Both the position numbers and the translations under genes were made by a program. Positions 1 through 10,800 of a stretch of 50,889 nucleotides of DNA are shown here, one piece after another. The notes below the pieces were generated by a model that saw only the letters and a program-made list of their open reading frames with translations, was not told the origin of the DNA and did no database searches. Position 1 is the stretch's first letter. Each line of letters begins with the position of its first letter. Source of the DNA: Bacteroidota bacterium (GTDB taxonomy: Bacteria > Bacteroidota > Bacteroidia > UKL13-3); assembly GCA_034439655.1 (NCBI GenBank), contig JAWXAU010000173.1, positions 1-50,889 on the forward strand, read 5' to 3'.

Positions 1-119
1 AATCACCCCAATTGAAATACAATACCCACAATATTAGTTTAATTTTTTGGCCATTTAAAGATACCAGAAAAAAGGCAAATTGTAATTGCGATACGAACGG
101 GAAGAAAATTTAACAATTA

Positions 120-3100
120 TTACCTCACCAATTTTACAGGCACACCTGCTTTTTCGTTTTCGGTATCTATATATAATAAATAAATGCCATGTGCCAAATT
201 GCTCAAATCAATTGTCGTATTCAAATTACCATCACTGATAGCTCGTGCTTCCTGTGATAATAATTTCCCTGTGATGTCTGTAATTCTTAATGATACATGC
301 GAACTATTTCCCACGGTAGCTATTAGGTTAAACACACCGTCGTTACTAGGGTTTGGCCATACACGTACTATTGCAGTATAATATACATTAGCGATGCCTA
401 CCGAGTTGAAATTATAGGATAGTGATGCGGGGGAAGTGCATCCGAAACTATCTATATATGCTACAGTATATAATCCCTTTTGAATGGGGACAAAATGATT
501 AACAGAGGTGGTTCCTGTTATATTTCCCGCTAGTTTCCATACATAAGAAGTGGCACCTGCTGGCGATGCAATAAGTGTATCTCCTTGCTGGGTAATAATA
601 GGAGTTGCTGGGGTGTGGAATGTAAATGTATGTGCTAGTGAGGTGGCAGTACAGCCATTGTTATCAATAATAGTAACCGTAAGAGTTGTGGTCTGTTTAA
701 TCGTGATAGCGGGAGTTGTTTCTCCTGTGCTCCAATTATATACATTTGCAGTGCCCGCTGTTAGCATAATACTATCGCCGGAACATAAATCTTTGGGACC
801 ACCAGGGGTAATAAATGCTTGCGGTGCATTATATATATTTATGCTTATAATATTAGAACTGTCCATACCACACAACGTGGACACCACTGCACGATAATTC
901 GTTTGTGCAGTAGGAGAAACAGTGATGGAATTGCTTGTATTTCCTGCACTAACCCACGATGTGCCATTATAATATTGCCAATCGATACTACCTGTATTTC
1001 CAGCAAGTAATAAATCGGTAGAAGCACCAGGGCATATTGACGTTGCGTTTGTGGAGGCAGTCCCTGCAATTGCTTTGGGGTTTATAGTTATTGATATAGT
1101 TTTAGAAGTATCAGTTCCACATTTTCCACTGGTTACCAATGCACGATAAGATGCGGCTACTGTTGGTAATACATATATATTATTTGCCGATGATCCTAAA
1201 TTTTGCCAGTTATTGCTATTATCATATTGCCATTCGATGGTTCCTGTATTTCCAGTAAGTGCGAAAAATGCTGAATCGCCAGGACAAATTGAGGATGCAG
1301 ATGCAAATATATTTCCTGCTACTGCGGCAGGAGTTATTATAATACTTATTGTTTTAGAAGTATCCGTGCCACATAATCCTGCTGTAATTAAAGCTCTATA
1401 ATCTGTATTTACAGTTGGTGAAACATATATACTATTTGCTGATGAACCTATACTTTGCCAAGCATTACCATTATAATATTGCCAATCGATATTTCCTATA
1501 TTGTTTGATATAGCTAAATTGACAGAATCACCATTACAAATCGTAGTTGAACTTGCTGCAATACTACCTGCCACAGCTTTTGAATTCACAGTTAAAGTAA
1601 CTTGGTTTGAAGAATCGGGAGCACAAACACCCGATGTGAGATAAGCTCTATATATAATTGTAGATACTGGTGCTATTTTATATGGATTTGCAGATGAGGC
1701 TAAACTAACCCATGCCGAACCATTAAAATACTGCCATGCAATATTGCCTGAGCTACTGCTTAATGATAAGGCAACCGAATCGCCTGCACAGATAGTATTT
1801 ACAGAAAGCGATGCTGTTCCACCAATTGCCTTGGGACTAACAGTAACAGTAATTTGATTTGATGAATCATTTGGGCAAATACTGGAAGCCACATAAGCTC
1901 TATAACTGGTATTATTTGCAGGGCCTACTTTATGAGGATTTGCCGAAGAACCTGTGCTGGTCCAAACACCTGCAGATAAATATTGCCATATAATACTTCC
2001 TGCACTTCCCGAAAGTGTAAGACTCACCGAATCACCACTACAAATAGAAGATGCCGACAAGCCTGCCGTACCGCCCACAGCCTTGGCTGCAATAGCAACT
2101 ATAACAGGAGCTGATGTGGTTGATTGACCATAAGAATCTGTTACTTTCACGATGATTGTATCAGTTCCGGCTGATGAAGGATTATAATATAACGAATCGT
2201 AGGGATGGCCTTTACCTGATGATAATAATGTGGAACCGTTTTTATACCATCGGTAAGTATACCCCGTATCATATCCAGTGCTGTATTGTTGGCCAATTCC
2301 TATGCAAAAAGCTATATTGCTATTGGGTGAAATAACTGGGTTTGGCGGAGATGCAATATCAATAGTATAATCTTCGCATTCGCCCACATCCAACAAGTTT
2401 GTATTGGCCACAAAACAGGGATTAAATTTACAAGCACCTGTATAGAAATAATAGTAATAGCCTGACATAATCCGCAAACGATAAGAGCCTTGTGCCTGCC
2501 CTGAAGGTACTGTGAATGGAATGGTATCGGTATATTGATGATAGGTGTTGCGACCAAGTTCTTCAGTCGAATCGAACACCGCATTACTATTCCAGTCTAC
2601 CCATGCTATGGTTGCTTGCGGATAAGTAACTGAGCTAGACCCTGGTGTAACATATAATGAATAATTTGTACCTGCCACAAGATTGGCAATATTGGCCGAG
2701 TAATCAGTATAGTAAGCTGCACTGCTAGTTGGCACACCCGATGATTTGCTCAAATTGTTGAGGCTAACTTTGGTGATACCCCATTGATAGTTATTATTAT
2801 AATAGTTGGCAACACCACCTGTGGGCGTACAGTAATCAATTTTTCTGCTACCATAAGGGGCAGCGGTATCGGGGGTGTAACTAGCAGTATTAAGCTTAAA
2901 AGCCGTGCAAGTTGCATCAATATAATTTCCAATTTTTGCACCAGAATTTACATCATAACTAATCCAGAAAAAATTAGATCCTGTCTGCAAAGTAATAGAA
3001 TCGGTAAATGATATGGCTGAGCTACTAGGGCTTGATATAGTGCTACCAAATTGTGTAGTAGTATTATAATTAGAATCAGTACCTGTATACCAAAGTCGGG

Positions 3101-6100
3101 CATTACTGATATCATTAGTATTGGTAGTACCTGTTGTATAAAAGGTGAACGATTTGGCAGCTATTGGAAATGCGGCTCCCTTGGTATTTATTTTTATATG
3201 TATTACTTCGTTATTGGTGGTATTGAGCTGTACCGATTTTTTATTTTGAAAGGTCTGAGCAGAAATATAAAACATGCTTTTTATTGTATCAACATTTAAA
3301 GTATAATCTTCAGTTTCGCCATATGAAAATTGAGAACAGGAAGCTGCTGCGTAGGAGGTATAATAATCAGCTCTTATTCTTACTTGGTATTTGCCAACTA
3401 AAGTAGAATTTGGAACTAAGAACGATCCAGCAGCTTTAAGAGAAGTGGTTAATTGATTTGCCACCACACGTTCAGTTGAATCAAAAGTACCGTCACTGTT
3501 GAAATCGACCCATATATTTATATATTGTGCATATACATAAGAAGTGATATTATAGTTTACATATTCACCTTGATTGGTAGTAGTGCTGCTACTTGTATAA
3601 TCGGAATAGGAAGTGCTGCTACAACCAGAAGTTTTACTGATGGAATCTAAAACTACATTACTCATATACATATAACATGGGTAAAGAGAATTGGGAGGAA
3701 TACAATAATATATTTTTCTATCCCCATTTGGATTATTGGTGTCGGGTGCATACGTAGTATTGCCAAGTGTTACTGAATCGCAACCCGCATCTATATGGTT
3801 GTTCAATTTGGCATACGAAGGAATATCATAAGTTAACCAAAAATAATTGCAACCTGAAGTAGTCAATATCATAGAATCATTGATAGTAAAATTATTCCCA
3901 GGATAGGTAACATTGCTGCCAAACTGTGTAGTAGCAGCAAATACAGGACTTGAACCTGTATACCATATTTTAGCATTCCTAATTTCGTTGCTATCTGTGG
4001 TTCCTGTGGAATTAAGTTGGAATGATTTTACGGGTAAGGGATTGGCAACCCCAACAGTATATATTTTAATTCCGATTACTTGATTATTGGTAGTGTTACG
4101 TTGAACATTGATTGTATTTTGTGTAGTAGCAGATGATATATAATTCATATTTTTCATCGTATCAACATTTAACATATAGTCTTCTGTTTCGCCGTAATAT
4201 AATTTGCTACATGCTGTGGTATTATAATAAGTATAATAATCTGCAGTTACCCTCACCACGTGTTGACCCACACTTGTACTAGTAGGTATAGCAAAGGTTC
4301 CACTAGCTTTCAAATTAGTTGATAATTGATTTTTTACCACTTGTTCGGCAGAATCAAACAAACCATTATCATTAAAATCGACCCATATTCCGATATACAT
4401 ATTATATGCATATAATGATATATTATAATTAATATAATCTCCTTGCGAGGTAGCGGTGCTCAAATTGGTGAAATCGCTAAACGAAGTAGGGCTACAACCT
4501 GAATTACTATTGATGGAGTCGATTGTAACATTATTTATATACATATAAGTACAGGGAGAGTATGAGGTTGCTGGCACGCAATAATATATTTTTCGACTTC
4601 CATAGGGAGCAATAGAATCGGGCATATATATAGTTCCAGAGATATCAAGTGAATCGCAACCTGCATCCAGCAAATTGCCTAGTACCGCAGATGGTCTAAC
4701 ATCATAAGCAATCCAGAAATAATTAAATCCAGAAGAAAGTGCTATGGAATCGTTCACAGTAATACTACTTCCAGGATTTGAAACTGTAGCACCCACTTGT
4801 GTAATAGTAGAAAATGTAGAATTTGTTCCTGTATAATATACTTTGGCATTTGATACATCTGCTAAATTAGTAGTTCCTGTACTATTCAAATATAAATTAT
4901 TCAATTTTAGAGGACTCAACGAACCCCAGGTACTCACTTTGATTTTTATAATTTCGTTATTGCTAGAACCTCTTGAAACATTGGGCGTAATTTGAAAAGT
5001 AGTGGTTGAATTATATACCATATTACTTTGTGCCAATACATTTGCGGTATAATCTTCTATTTCTCCATAGTAGCCATCAGCACAAGCATCTAGCGATGTA
5101 TATGAATAAGCGTATTGATGTCTTACCCGCATACGGTGATATCCAATGGCAGCACCTGCGGGTATTGTAATAGTCGTATTGCCAGTTGAGTTGGTTACTA
5201 CAAGATATTTATTTAAAAGCTGTTCATTTGTATTATTAAAATTACCATCATCATCAAAGTCAATCCATATATTTATATAGGCATTATACGAAGTGACCGC
5301 TATACTGCTATTATATGTAATTCCTTGCTCAAATTTTACCACCTTATTGGTATAATCATTATATGCTTTCGAATTGCAACTAGTGCCTGTATTATTTGCC
5401 AAATCGGAAACCTCAAAATTACTGATACACATACCACCAGAAAAACATCCATAAGTCATAGTAGGTATACAATAGTTGATTAACCTAAACCCTGCGGGGG
5501 CTGTTATTGCTGGCGTTACCACAGTATCTATGTCTATACTGGTACATTCAGCATCGAGTGAATCACCCACTTTGGCAGCAGAATCTATATCATATACCAA
5601 CCAAAAATAATTGTCGCTATTGCTCACTAATTCCTGACTTCCGTTAAATGCAAAACTACCCGATGGGGAATTTACGGTACTTCCAAATTTTGTGATTGTA
5701 TTAAATGTCGTTCCCACACCTGTATAGTATAATTTTGAATTTTTGATATTCGCTACATTACTTGTACCATTGGTATTAAAACTAAATGAAAAAGCAGTAT
5801 CTGTAGCATTACATGCAGGTGTTACATTAATCCTCAACATCACATTATTGTTAGTGCCAGGTGTTATATTTTGTGTGTTTTGTAGCAAAGTTGCAGCAGT
5901 ATATGTTGACAAATTTGAACCAATACCTACTGCATGCCATGCAGCAGCCACTGCAAACATTTCATTGGAACAAGTACCGAATAAATCTTCTGCTGCCAGC
6001 AAAGAATAGGTGCGGGCATCATCATACTGTGCGGAAGAATATAAATAATAAGTAAGCGTACGGAAAGCTATAGCTCCTGCTTTATGGATGCCAATTGAGT

Positions 6101-7583
6101 CCACATTATAATAGTCGCCATTATCGTTAGTGCCTGTATCGCCTTCAGATAATAAATAGAACCAATAATTTTGAACCCCGCTATTGGTATGCACACCGCC
6201 ATTATCGGCAGCACCCGTATACCAGTTTTGACCATAATAAGTATCAGGTTGGTTTTTCGATTTGGGATTAGCCATGGAGCGAATCGTCCAACCAATCTTG
6301 GTGGCAAGATCCCATTCAAATTTTCCTGAATCACCATACCACTCTATCGCAGTTCCCAAACAATCACTGAAAGATTCATTTAATGCACCACTCTCGTACG
6401 AATAATTTAATCCGGCTGTAAATGTTGTTAAACCGTGGGTAATTTCGTGGCCTGCAATATCCAAGGAAACAAGCGGGTTGATCGTACTTCCATTACCATC
6501 ACCATAAGTCATATAGCTGCCATTCCAAAAAGCATTCGAATAATTGCTTGAATAATGTATATAGCTTATCAGTTTAAATCCTGAACCATTAATACTATTT
6601 CTTCCATGAACATTCTTATAATAGTCGTATGTCATTTCACTCCCAAAATGTGCATCTGTAGCATATTCATCTTTGTTACTGTTTACATTATTCCAAAGTG
6701 TGTCGGCATCTGTAAAATCAACCGCACTGCCATAGCTAGTTCCTTTTTGCATATTATAAGTCTCCACCCCATTGCCTCGTTTTGTTTCACGCAATCTGAA
6801 ACTATTGGCAGCATAATAATCAGTTATTATTTGTTGCGTGCCGCTCATCGCGGTTTTAGCGGTTACAGGTGTGTCGGCAGTATGAATCCTATCTAAATGT
6901 GCAAGCACCTCTCCTACTTGAGCATCCACAAAAACATATTGGCGACTCATCGGGTCGATAGCGTATATATCGAATTTAAAGGCCAATCTATAACGCTTGG
7001 AGTCGGTAACATAATCGCTGGCTACATATACCATTTCGCCTTTGGGATACCAAGTGGCATATAAATCTTTTCTTTGCATTTTGATAAGCTGTTCGCTCAT
7101 GGGGTCGTCCCACATAAATACTTTTGCGTTCATGTGTGCTATTGCACTTTTCAAGGCATCACTTTCTGAAATATTTTTACTATTTGATGAATTAAAATTA
7201 TCATATAACAATCCATTCATCGAAACAACTTTGCCATTTTTCACATGTATTAAATACATGGTATTCTCAACAAGCAAACCATTATATAATTGTTGGTAAC
7301 GGTAATGGGTATAACCTATTTGATCCGCTTCTTGTGTGAGCAATTTCAGCTCAAAACTTTCATCCAAGCCCATAGTATTTTTGAACCAAGGCATGAACTC
7401 TTCAAAACTGGGCTGGGCTGTTGCTTTAAACTTTAAAAACGAGGGAATGCTCGAATAGGGCTTGAACAATAACTTGGCGGCAATGGGCTCAAGTTTTTGT
7501 TGCAACTTGTGAGATTGTGAATACGAAAGGCCGCAGCCGATGAAGATAACGAAGAAAAGGGATAGTATTTTTTTGAAATTCAT
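120..7583 (-). CDS. Giant T9SS-secreted M4 (thermolysin-like) metalloprotease with GEVED and Ig-like repeats
   Basis: This 2487-residue protein is a predicted secreted zinc endopeptidase. An N-terminal signal peptide (about 1-22) is followed by an FTP/PepSY-type propeptide to about 230, then an M4 catalytic domain to about 560. The HExxH motif is HEITH at 379-383, the third zinc ligand is Glu403 in NESFSD, and the transition-state His465 lies in DNGGVH. Then come four GEVED modules, ending near 839, 1131, 1421 and 1734, each alternating with a module that contains a YFWxxYDV-like motif. A PKD-like segment (about 1750-1830) precedes five Ig-like repeats of about 84 residues (about 1832-2244). 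The C-terminus has WPNPS and a T9SS type A sorting domain. M4 proteases are far shorter, so most of the chain is likely adhesive or spacer modules. It is a tandem paralog of the next gene. Its substrate is unknown. Confidence 0.93.
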   Translation of the reverse strand: MNFKKILSLFFVIFIGCGLSYSQSHKLQQKLEPIAAKLLFKPYSSIPSFLKFKATAQPSFEEFMPWFKNTMGLDESFELKLLTQEADQIGYTHYRYQQLYNGLLVENTMYLIHVKNGKVVSMNGLLYDNFNSSNSKNISESDALKSAIAHMNAKVFMWDDPMSEQLIKMQRKDLYATWYPKGEMVYVASDYVTDSKRYRLAFKFDIYAIDPMSRQYVFVDAQVGEVLAHLDRIHTADTPVTAKTAMSGTQQIITDYYAANSFRLRETKRGNGVETYNMQKGTSYGSAVDFTDADTLWNNVNSNKDEYATDAHFGSEMTYDYYKNVHGRNSINGSGFKLISYIHYSSNYSNAFWNGSYMTYGDGNGSTINPLVSLDIAGHEITHGLTTFTAGLNYSYESGALNESFSDCLGTAIEWYGDSGKFEWDLATKIGWTIRSMANPKSKNQPDTYYGQNWYTGAADNGGVHTNSGVQNYWFYLLSEGDTGTNDNGDYYNVDSIGIHKAGAIAFRTLTYYLYSSAQYDDARTYSLLAAEDLFGTCSNEMFAVAAAWHAVGIGSNLSTYTAATLLQNTQNITPGTNNNVMLRINVTPACNATDTAFSFSFNTNGTSNVANIKNSKLYYTGVGTTFNTITKFGSTVNSPSGSFAFNGSQELVSNSDNYFWLVYDIDSAAKVGDSLDAECTSIDIDTVVTPAITAPAGFRLINYCIPTMTYGCFSGGMCISNFEVSDLANNTGTSCNSKAYNDYTNKVVKFEQGITYNSSIAVTSYNAYINIWIDFDDDGNFNNTNEQLLNKYLVVTNSTGNTTITIPAGAAIGYHRMRVRHQYAYSYTSLDACADGYYGEIEDYTANVLAQSNMVYNSTTTFQITPNVSRGSSNNEIIKIKVSTWGSLSPLKLNNLYLNSTGTTNLADVSNAKVYYTGTNSTFSTITQVGATVSNPGSSITVNDSIALSSGFNYFWIAYDVRPSAVLGNLLDAGCDSLDISGTIYMPDSIAPYGSRKIYYCVPATSYSPCTYMYINNVTIDSINSNSGCSPTSFSDFTNLSTATSQGDYINYNISLYAYNMYIGIWVDFNDNGLFDSAEQVVKNQLSTNLKASGTFAIPTSTSVGQHVVRVTADYYTYYNTTACSKLYYGETEDYMLNVDTMKNMNYISSATTQNTINVQRNTTNNQVIGIKIYTVGVANPLPVKSFQLNSTGTTDSNEIRNAKIWYTGSSPVFAATTQFGSNVTYPGNNFTINDSMILTTSGCNYFWLTYDIPSYAKLNNHIDAGCDSVTLGNTTYAPDTNNPNGDRKIYYCIPPNSLYPCYMYMSNVVLDSISKTSGCSSTSYSDYTSSSTTTNQGEYVNYNITSYVYAQYINIWVDFNSDGTFDSTERVVANQLTTSLKAAGSFLVPNSTLVGKYQVRIRADYYTSYAAASCSQFSYGETEDYTLNVDTIKSMFYISAQTFQNKKSVQLNTTNNEVIHIKINTKGAAFPIAAKSFTFYTTGTTNTNDISNARLWYTGTDSNYNTTTQFGSTISSPSSSAISFTDSITLQTGSNFFWISYDVNSGAKIGNYIDATCTAFKLNTASYTPDTAAPYGSRKIDYCTPTGGVANYYNNNYQWGITKVSLNNLSKSSGVPTSSAAYYTDYSANIANLVAGTNYSLYVTPGSSSVTYPQATIAWVDWNSNAVFDSTEELGRNTYHQYTDTIPFTVPSGQAQGSYRLRIMSGYYYYFYTGACKFNPCFVANTNLLDVGECEDYTIDIASPPNPVISPNSNIAFCIGIGQQYSTGYDTGYTYRWYKNGSTLLSSGKGHPYDSLYYNPSSAGTDTIIVKVTDSYGQSTTSAPVIVAIAAKAVGGTAGLSASSICSGDSVSLTLSGSAGSIIWQYLSAGVWTSTGSSANPHKVGPANNTSYRAYVASSICPNDSSNQITVTVSPKAIGGTASLSVNTICAGDSVALSLSSSSGNIAWQYFNGSAWVSLASSANPYKIAPVSTIIYRAYLTSGVCAPDSSNQVTLTVNSKAVAGSIAASSTTICNGDSVNLAISNNIGNIDWQYYNGNAWQSIGSSANSIYVSPTVNTDYRALITAGLCGTDTSKTISIIITPAAVAGNIFASASSICPGDSAFFALTGNTGTIEWQYDNSNNWQNLGSSANNIYVLPTVAASYRALVTSGKCGTDTSKTISITINPKAIAGTASTNATSICPGASTDLLLAGNTGSIDWQYYNGTSWVSAGNTSNSITVSPTAQTNYRAVVSTLCGMDSSNIISINIYNAPQAFITPGGPKDLCSGDSIMLTAGTANVYNWSTGETTPAITIKQTTTLTVTIIDNNGCTATSLAHTFTFHTPATPIITQQGDTLIASPAGATSYVWKLAGNITGTTSVNHFVPIQKGLYTVAYIDSFGCTSPASLSYNFNSVGIANVYYTAIVRVWPNPSNDGVFNLIATVGNSSHVSLRITDITGKLLSQEARAISDGNLNTTIDLSNLAHGIYLLYIDTENEKAGVPVKLVR

Positions 7584-7611
7584 GAAATTAGTGATTATTC
7601 TTATTGGGAGG

Positions 7612-7619
7612 CAAAGCTA
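7612..7619 (-). promoter_or_regulatory. Putative -7 promoter element of the first M4 protease
   Basis: The minus strand reads TAGCTTTG 28 bases upstream of the start codon. This fits the Bacteroidota -7 consensus TAnnTTTG. The same octamer lies in the same place before the paralogous gene. I see no good -33 TTG at the right distance here. Confidence 0.45.
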
Positions 7620-7753
7620 ATAAAAAAAATGGAAATTGTTAATGGGAAATTGTTTCCGATGGAGGCGGATTGCTGACGCATGACATTTAGAATTATCAAT
7701 GGTAAAACAGCAATCTTTAATGGTTAATGAGGCTTACGCCGTGTTATATATGT

Positions 7754-7802
7754 AGCTTTGCCAACTCGGCGTATGCACAAACATGGCAGAGTTGTCAAAG
7801 CT
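7754..7802. repeat. Long imperfect inverted repeat between the two M4 genes
   Basis: Two 14-base arms (7754-7767 and 7789-7802) pair at 13 of 14 positions around a 21-base loop. It lies about 60 bases past the stop codon of the upstream protease gene. No T-run follows on either strand, so it is not a classical terminator. It could be a REP-like element or an mRNA-stabilising hairpin. A nearby direct repeat begins CCGTATG at about 7805 and again at about 7832. Confidence 0.55.
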
Positions 7803-7862
7803 TTCCGTATGACATTAACCATTATAATCTGCCGTATGGCATTTATTATTTATCATTAACAA

Positions 7863-10800
7863 TTATTCCCTCACCAATTTCACAGGCACACTCATTCCAT
7901 TCTCCGTATCAATATATAATAAATATATTCCATGAGAAAATTTGCTCAAATCAACAACAGTATTTAATATTCCTGAAGTGGTGGTATGGTTTTCTTGGAA
8001 CAACAATTTACCAGTAATATCTGTTACTTTAAGTGATATATGAGAACCGTTTCCTACATGGGCTATCATATTATAAATACCATCACTTGGGTTGGGCCAT
8101 ACATCAATTTTAGGTTTATTATTATATATAGTTTCGATGTTTACAAAATTGAAATTATACAAACCTGACAGTTGAGAAACACAGCCAACACTATCTTTTA
8201 AGCTTACTGCAAACATTCCTTTTTGGGTCGGTAATATATAATTTACTGGGGTGGTTTTAATCACGCTCCCTTTATACTCCCAGGTGTATGTTGCTGCACC
8301 TGCAGGCAAAGCGAATAAGGTATCCCCCTGCTGCGACAATGTAGGTGTAGAAGGATTATTGAATGTATATACATTTGAAGCAGAAGTGGCTTTGCAACCG
8401 TACAAATCTGTAATAGATACCTTCAAGACCGTAGTTTGTTTAATTGTGACTTTTTGAGTGGTATCTCCCGTACTCCAAATATATGATTTTGCTATATTTG
8501 TAGTAAGTGTAATACTATCAGGTGAGCATAGTGTTTTTGGGCCGCCGGGAGTTATTGTAACAATGGCAACAGGGAATACATTTACAATTATTATATTTGA
8601 ACTGTCAATACTACAAATGGTAGAAACTACAGCACGATAATTTGATTTTGCTGTTGGAGGAACTGTAATAGTATTTGTTGTATCTCCCATACTTACCCAT
8701 GTAGAATTACTATAATACTGCCAATCAATTCCTCCTGTATTTCCCGTTAAGGTAAAAGTAGTTGTAGTCCCAGGGCAAATAGAGGAAGCCGCAGCAGAAG
8801 CCACTCCAGCAATGGCTTTGGGATTAACTATAATAGTCATAATTTTAGAAGTGTCTGTGCCGCAACCACCATTGGTCACAACCGTCCTGTATGATGCCGT
8901 GGCATTTGGAAATACATTTCTAGTGTTCGAATTGGCAGCAATATTTTGCCAGTTACCGCCAATATCAGATTGCCATATAATATATCCCGTAGTTCCAGAT
9001 AAAGAAAGCATAGAAGTATCACCGGGGCAAATCGCAGTTTTTGAAGCTATAATAGTTCCCGCCACCGGAAGTGCAGTTACTATAATAGTTGCGGATTTTG
9101 TAGAATCACTTCCACAAGTGCCCGCCGTTACATAGGCTCGGTAATTGGTATTGCTCGATGGTTTTACATAGATACTATTGCTTGTTAAACCTACACTTTG
9201 CCAAGCACTGCCTGTATTATATTGCCAATTAATAGTCCCCGTATTATTTGATAAAATTAAATTCACGGAATCACTGGCACATATAAAAGTAGCAGAAGAA
9301 GATATACTTCCCGCAACTACTTTTGGATTTACTGTTAAGGTTAATTGATTGGACGAATCGGGTAAACAGGCACCAGAGCTTAGATAAGCTCTATATATAT
9401 TAGATGCTGAAGGTGAAAATTTGTGGGGATTTTTAGATGACCCCATATTGGTCCAAACATTATTATTATAATATTGCCAAGCAATAGTTCCTATATTATT
9501 TGCCAAAGATAAACTAAGCGAATCGCCTGCACAGATAGCAGATGCTGATAATGCAGCCGTACCTCCCGCAGCTTTTGGACTTACCGTTACCGATATATTT
9601 TTAGAAGAATCAGCACCGCAAATTCCAGAAGTGACCAATGCTCTATATATAATACTTGTAGTAGGTATTATATAAAAACTATTGGTAGTATCTCCCGAAT
9701 TTTGCCATGTAATATTATTGTAATACTGCCACTTAATTGTTCCTGTATTTCCTGTAATACTTAAATTAACAGAATCGCCGACACAAAGAGATGCAGAGCC
9801 TGGAGATACTGAACCTGCAACACTTTTGGGGATAACGGTTACGGTAAGTTGATTGGACGAATCGTTGCCACAACTTCCAGAACTTATATAAGCTCTGTAA
9901 ATAGTATTGGAGGTTGGATAGGCTTTATAAGGATTTGCCGAGGAGCCTAAATTGGACCAAGCACTTCCATTATACGATTGCCAATTGATAGTACCTGTAC
10001 TGCCCGACGAAGATAGATTTACAAAATTGCCGTTGCAGATAGTTGACGAAGATATAGTTGCTGTTCCCCCCACAGGCATAGGGGATATTTTCACTACCAC
10101 CTTACTTGAGGTAGTAGTTTGATTATATACATCTGTAATTTTAACTGTAATAGTATCATTCCCTGCTGATGAAGGACTATAATATAGTGAATCATAAGGA
10201 TGTCCTTTGCCAGATGATAATGATGTGCTACTATTCTTAAACCATTGGTATTTATAACTTGAATCGTAGCCGGTGGTAAACAACTGCCCACCGCCTATGC
10301 AAAATGATACATTTGAATTGGGTAAGATAACCGCAGTGGGTGCAGCAGGTAATATATTTAGGGTATAATCTTCTGTTTCTCCATAATACAATTGACTACA
10401 TACATAAGACGCTGGAAAACTAATGTAGTCAGCCATTACACGCATTTGGTGTTTGCCTATTGGAGCAGAACTAGGTATCGTAAATGAGCCAACATCTTTC
10501 AGACTACTCGATTGTTTGTTCTTTACCATTTGTTCTGTGGAATCAAATATACCATTATCATCAAAGTCGACCCATATATTTATAAATTGGTCATATGCAT
10601 ATAATGATACCGTATAAGTAACCGATTTTTTTTGCGAAGTAGTAGTACTGTTACTTGTAAAATCAGAATACGAGGTGCTACTGCAAGTAGAAGTCTTATT
10701 AATAGAATCGAGTTTTACATTGCTTATATACATATAGGTACAAGGTGAAATAGAAGTGGGTGGAATGCAATAACCAATTTTTCTATTCCCTGCTGGATTT

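Noticed and set aside
1832-2100. Regular repeats of about 250 bases (830-2085 and 8575-10075) that might suggest a CRISPR or satellite array
   Set aside because: They are in-frame coding repeats for Ig-like domains of about 84 residues, with diverged sequences and no spacer structure.
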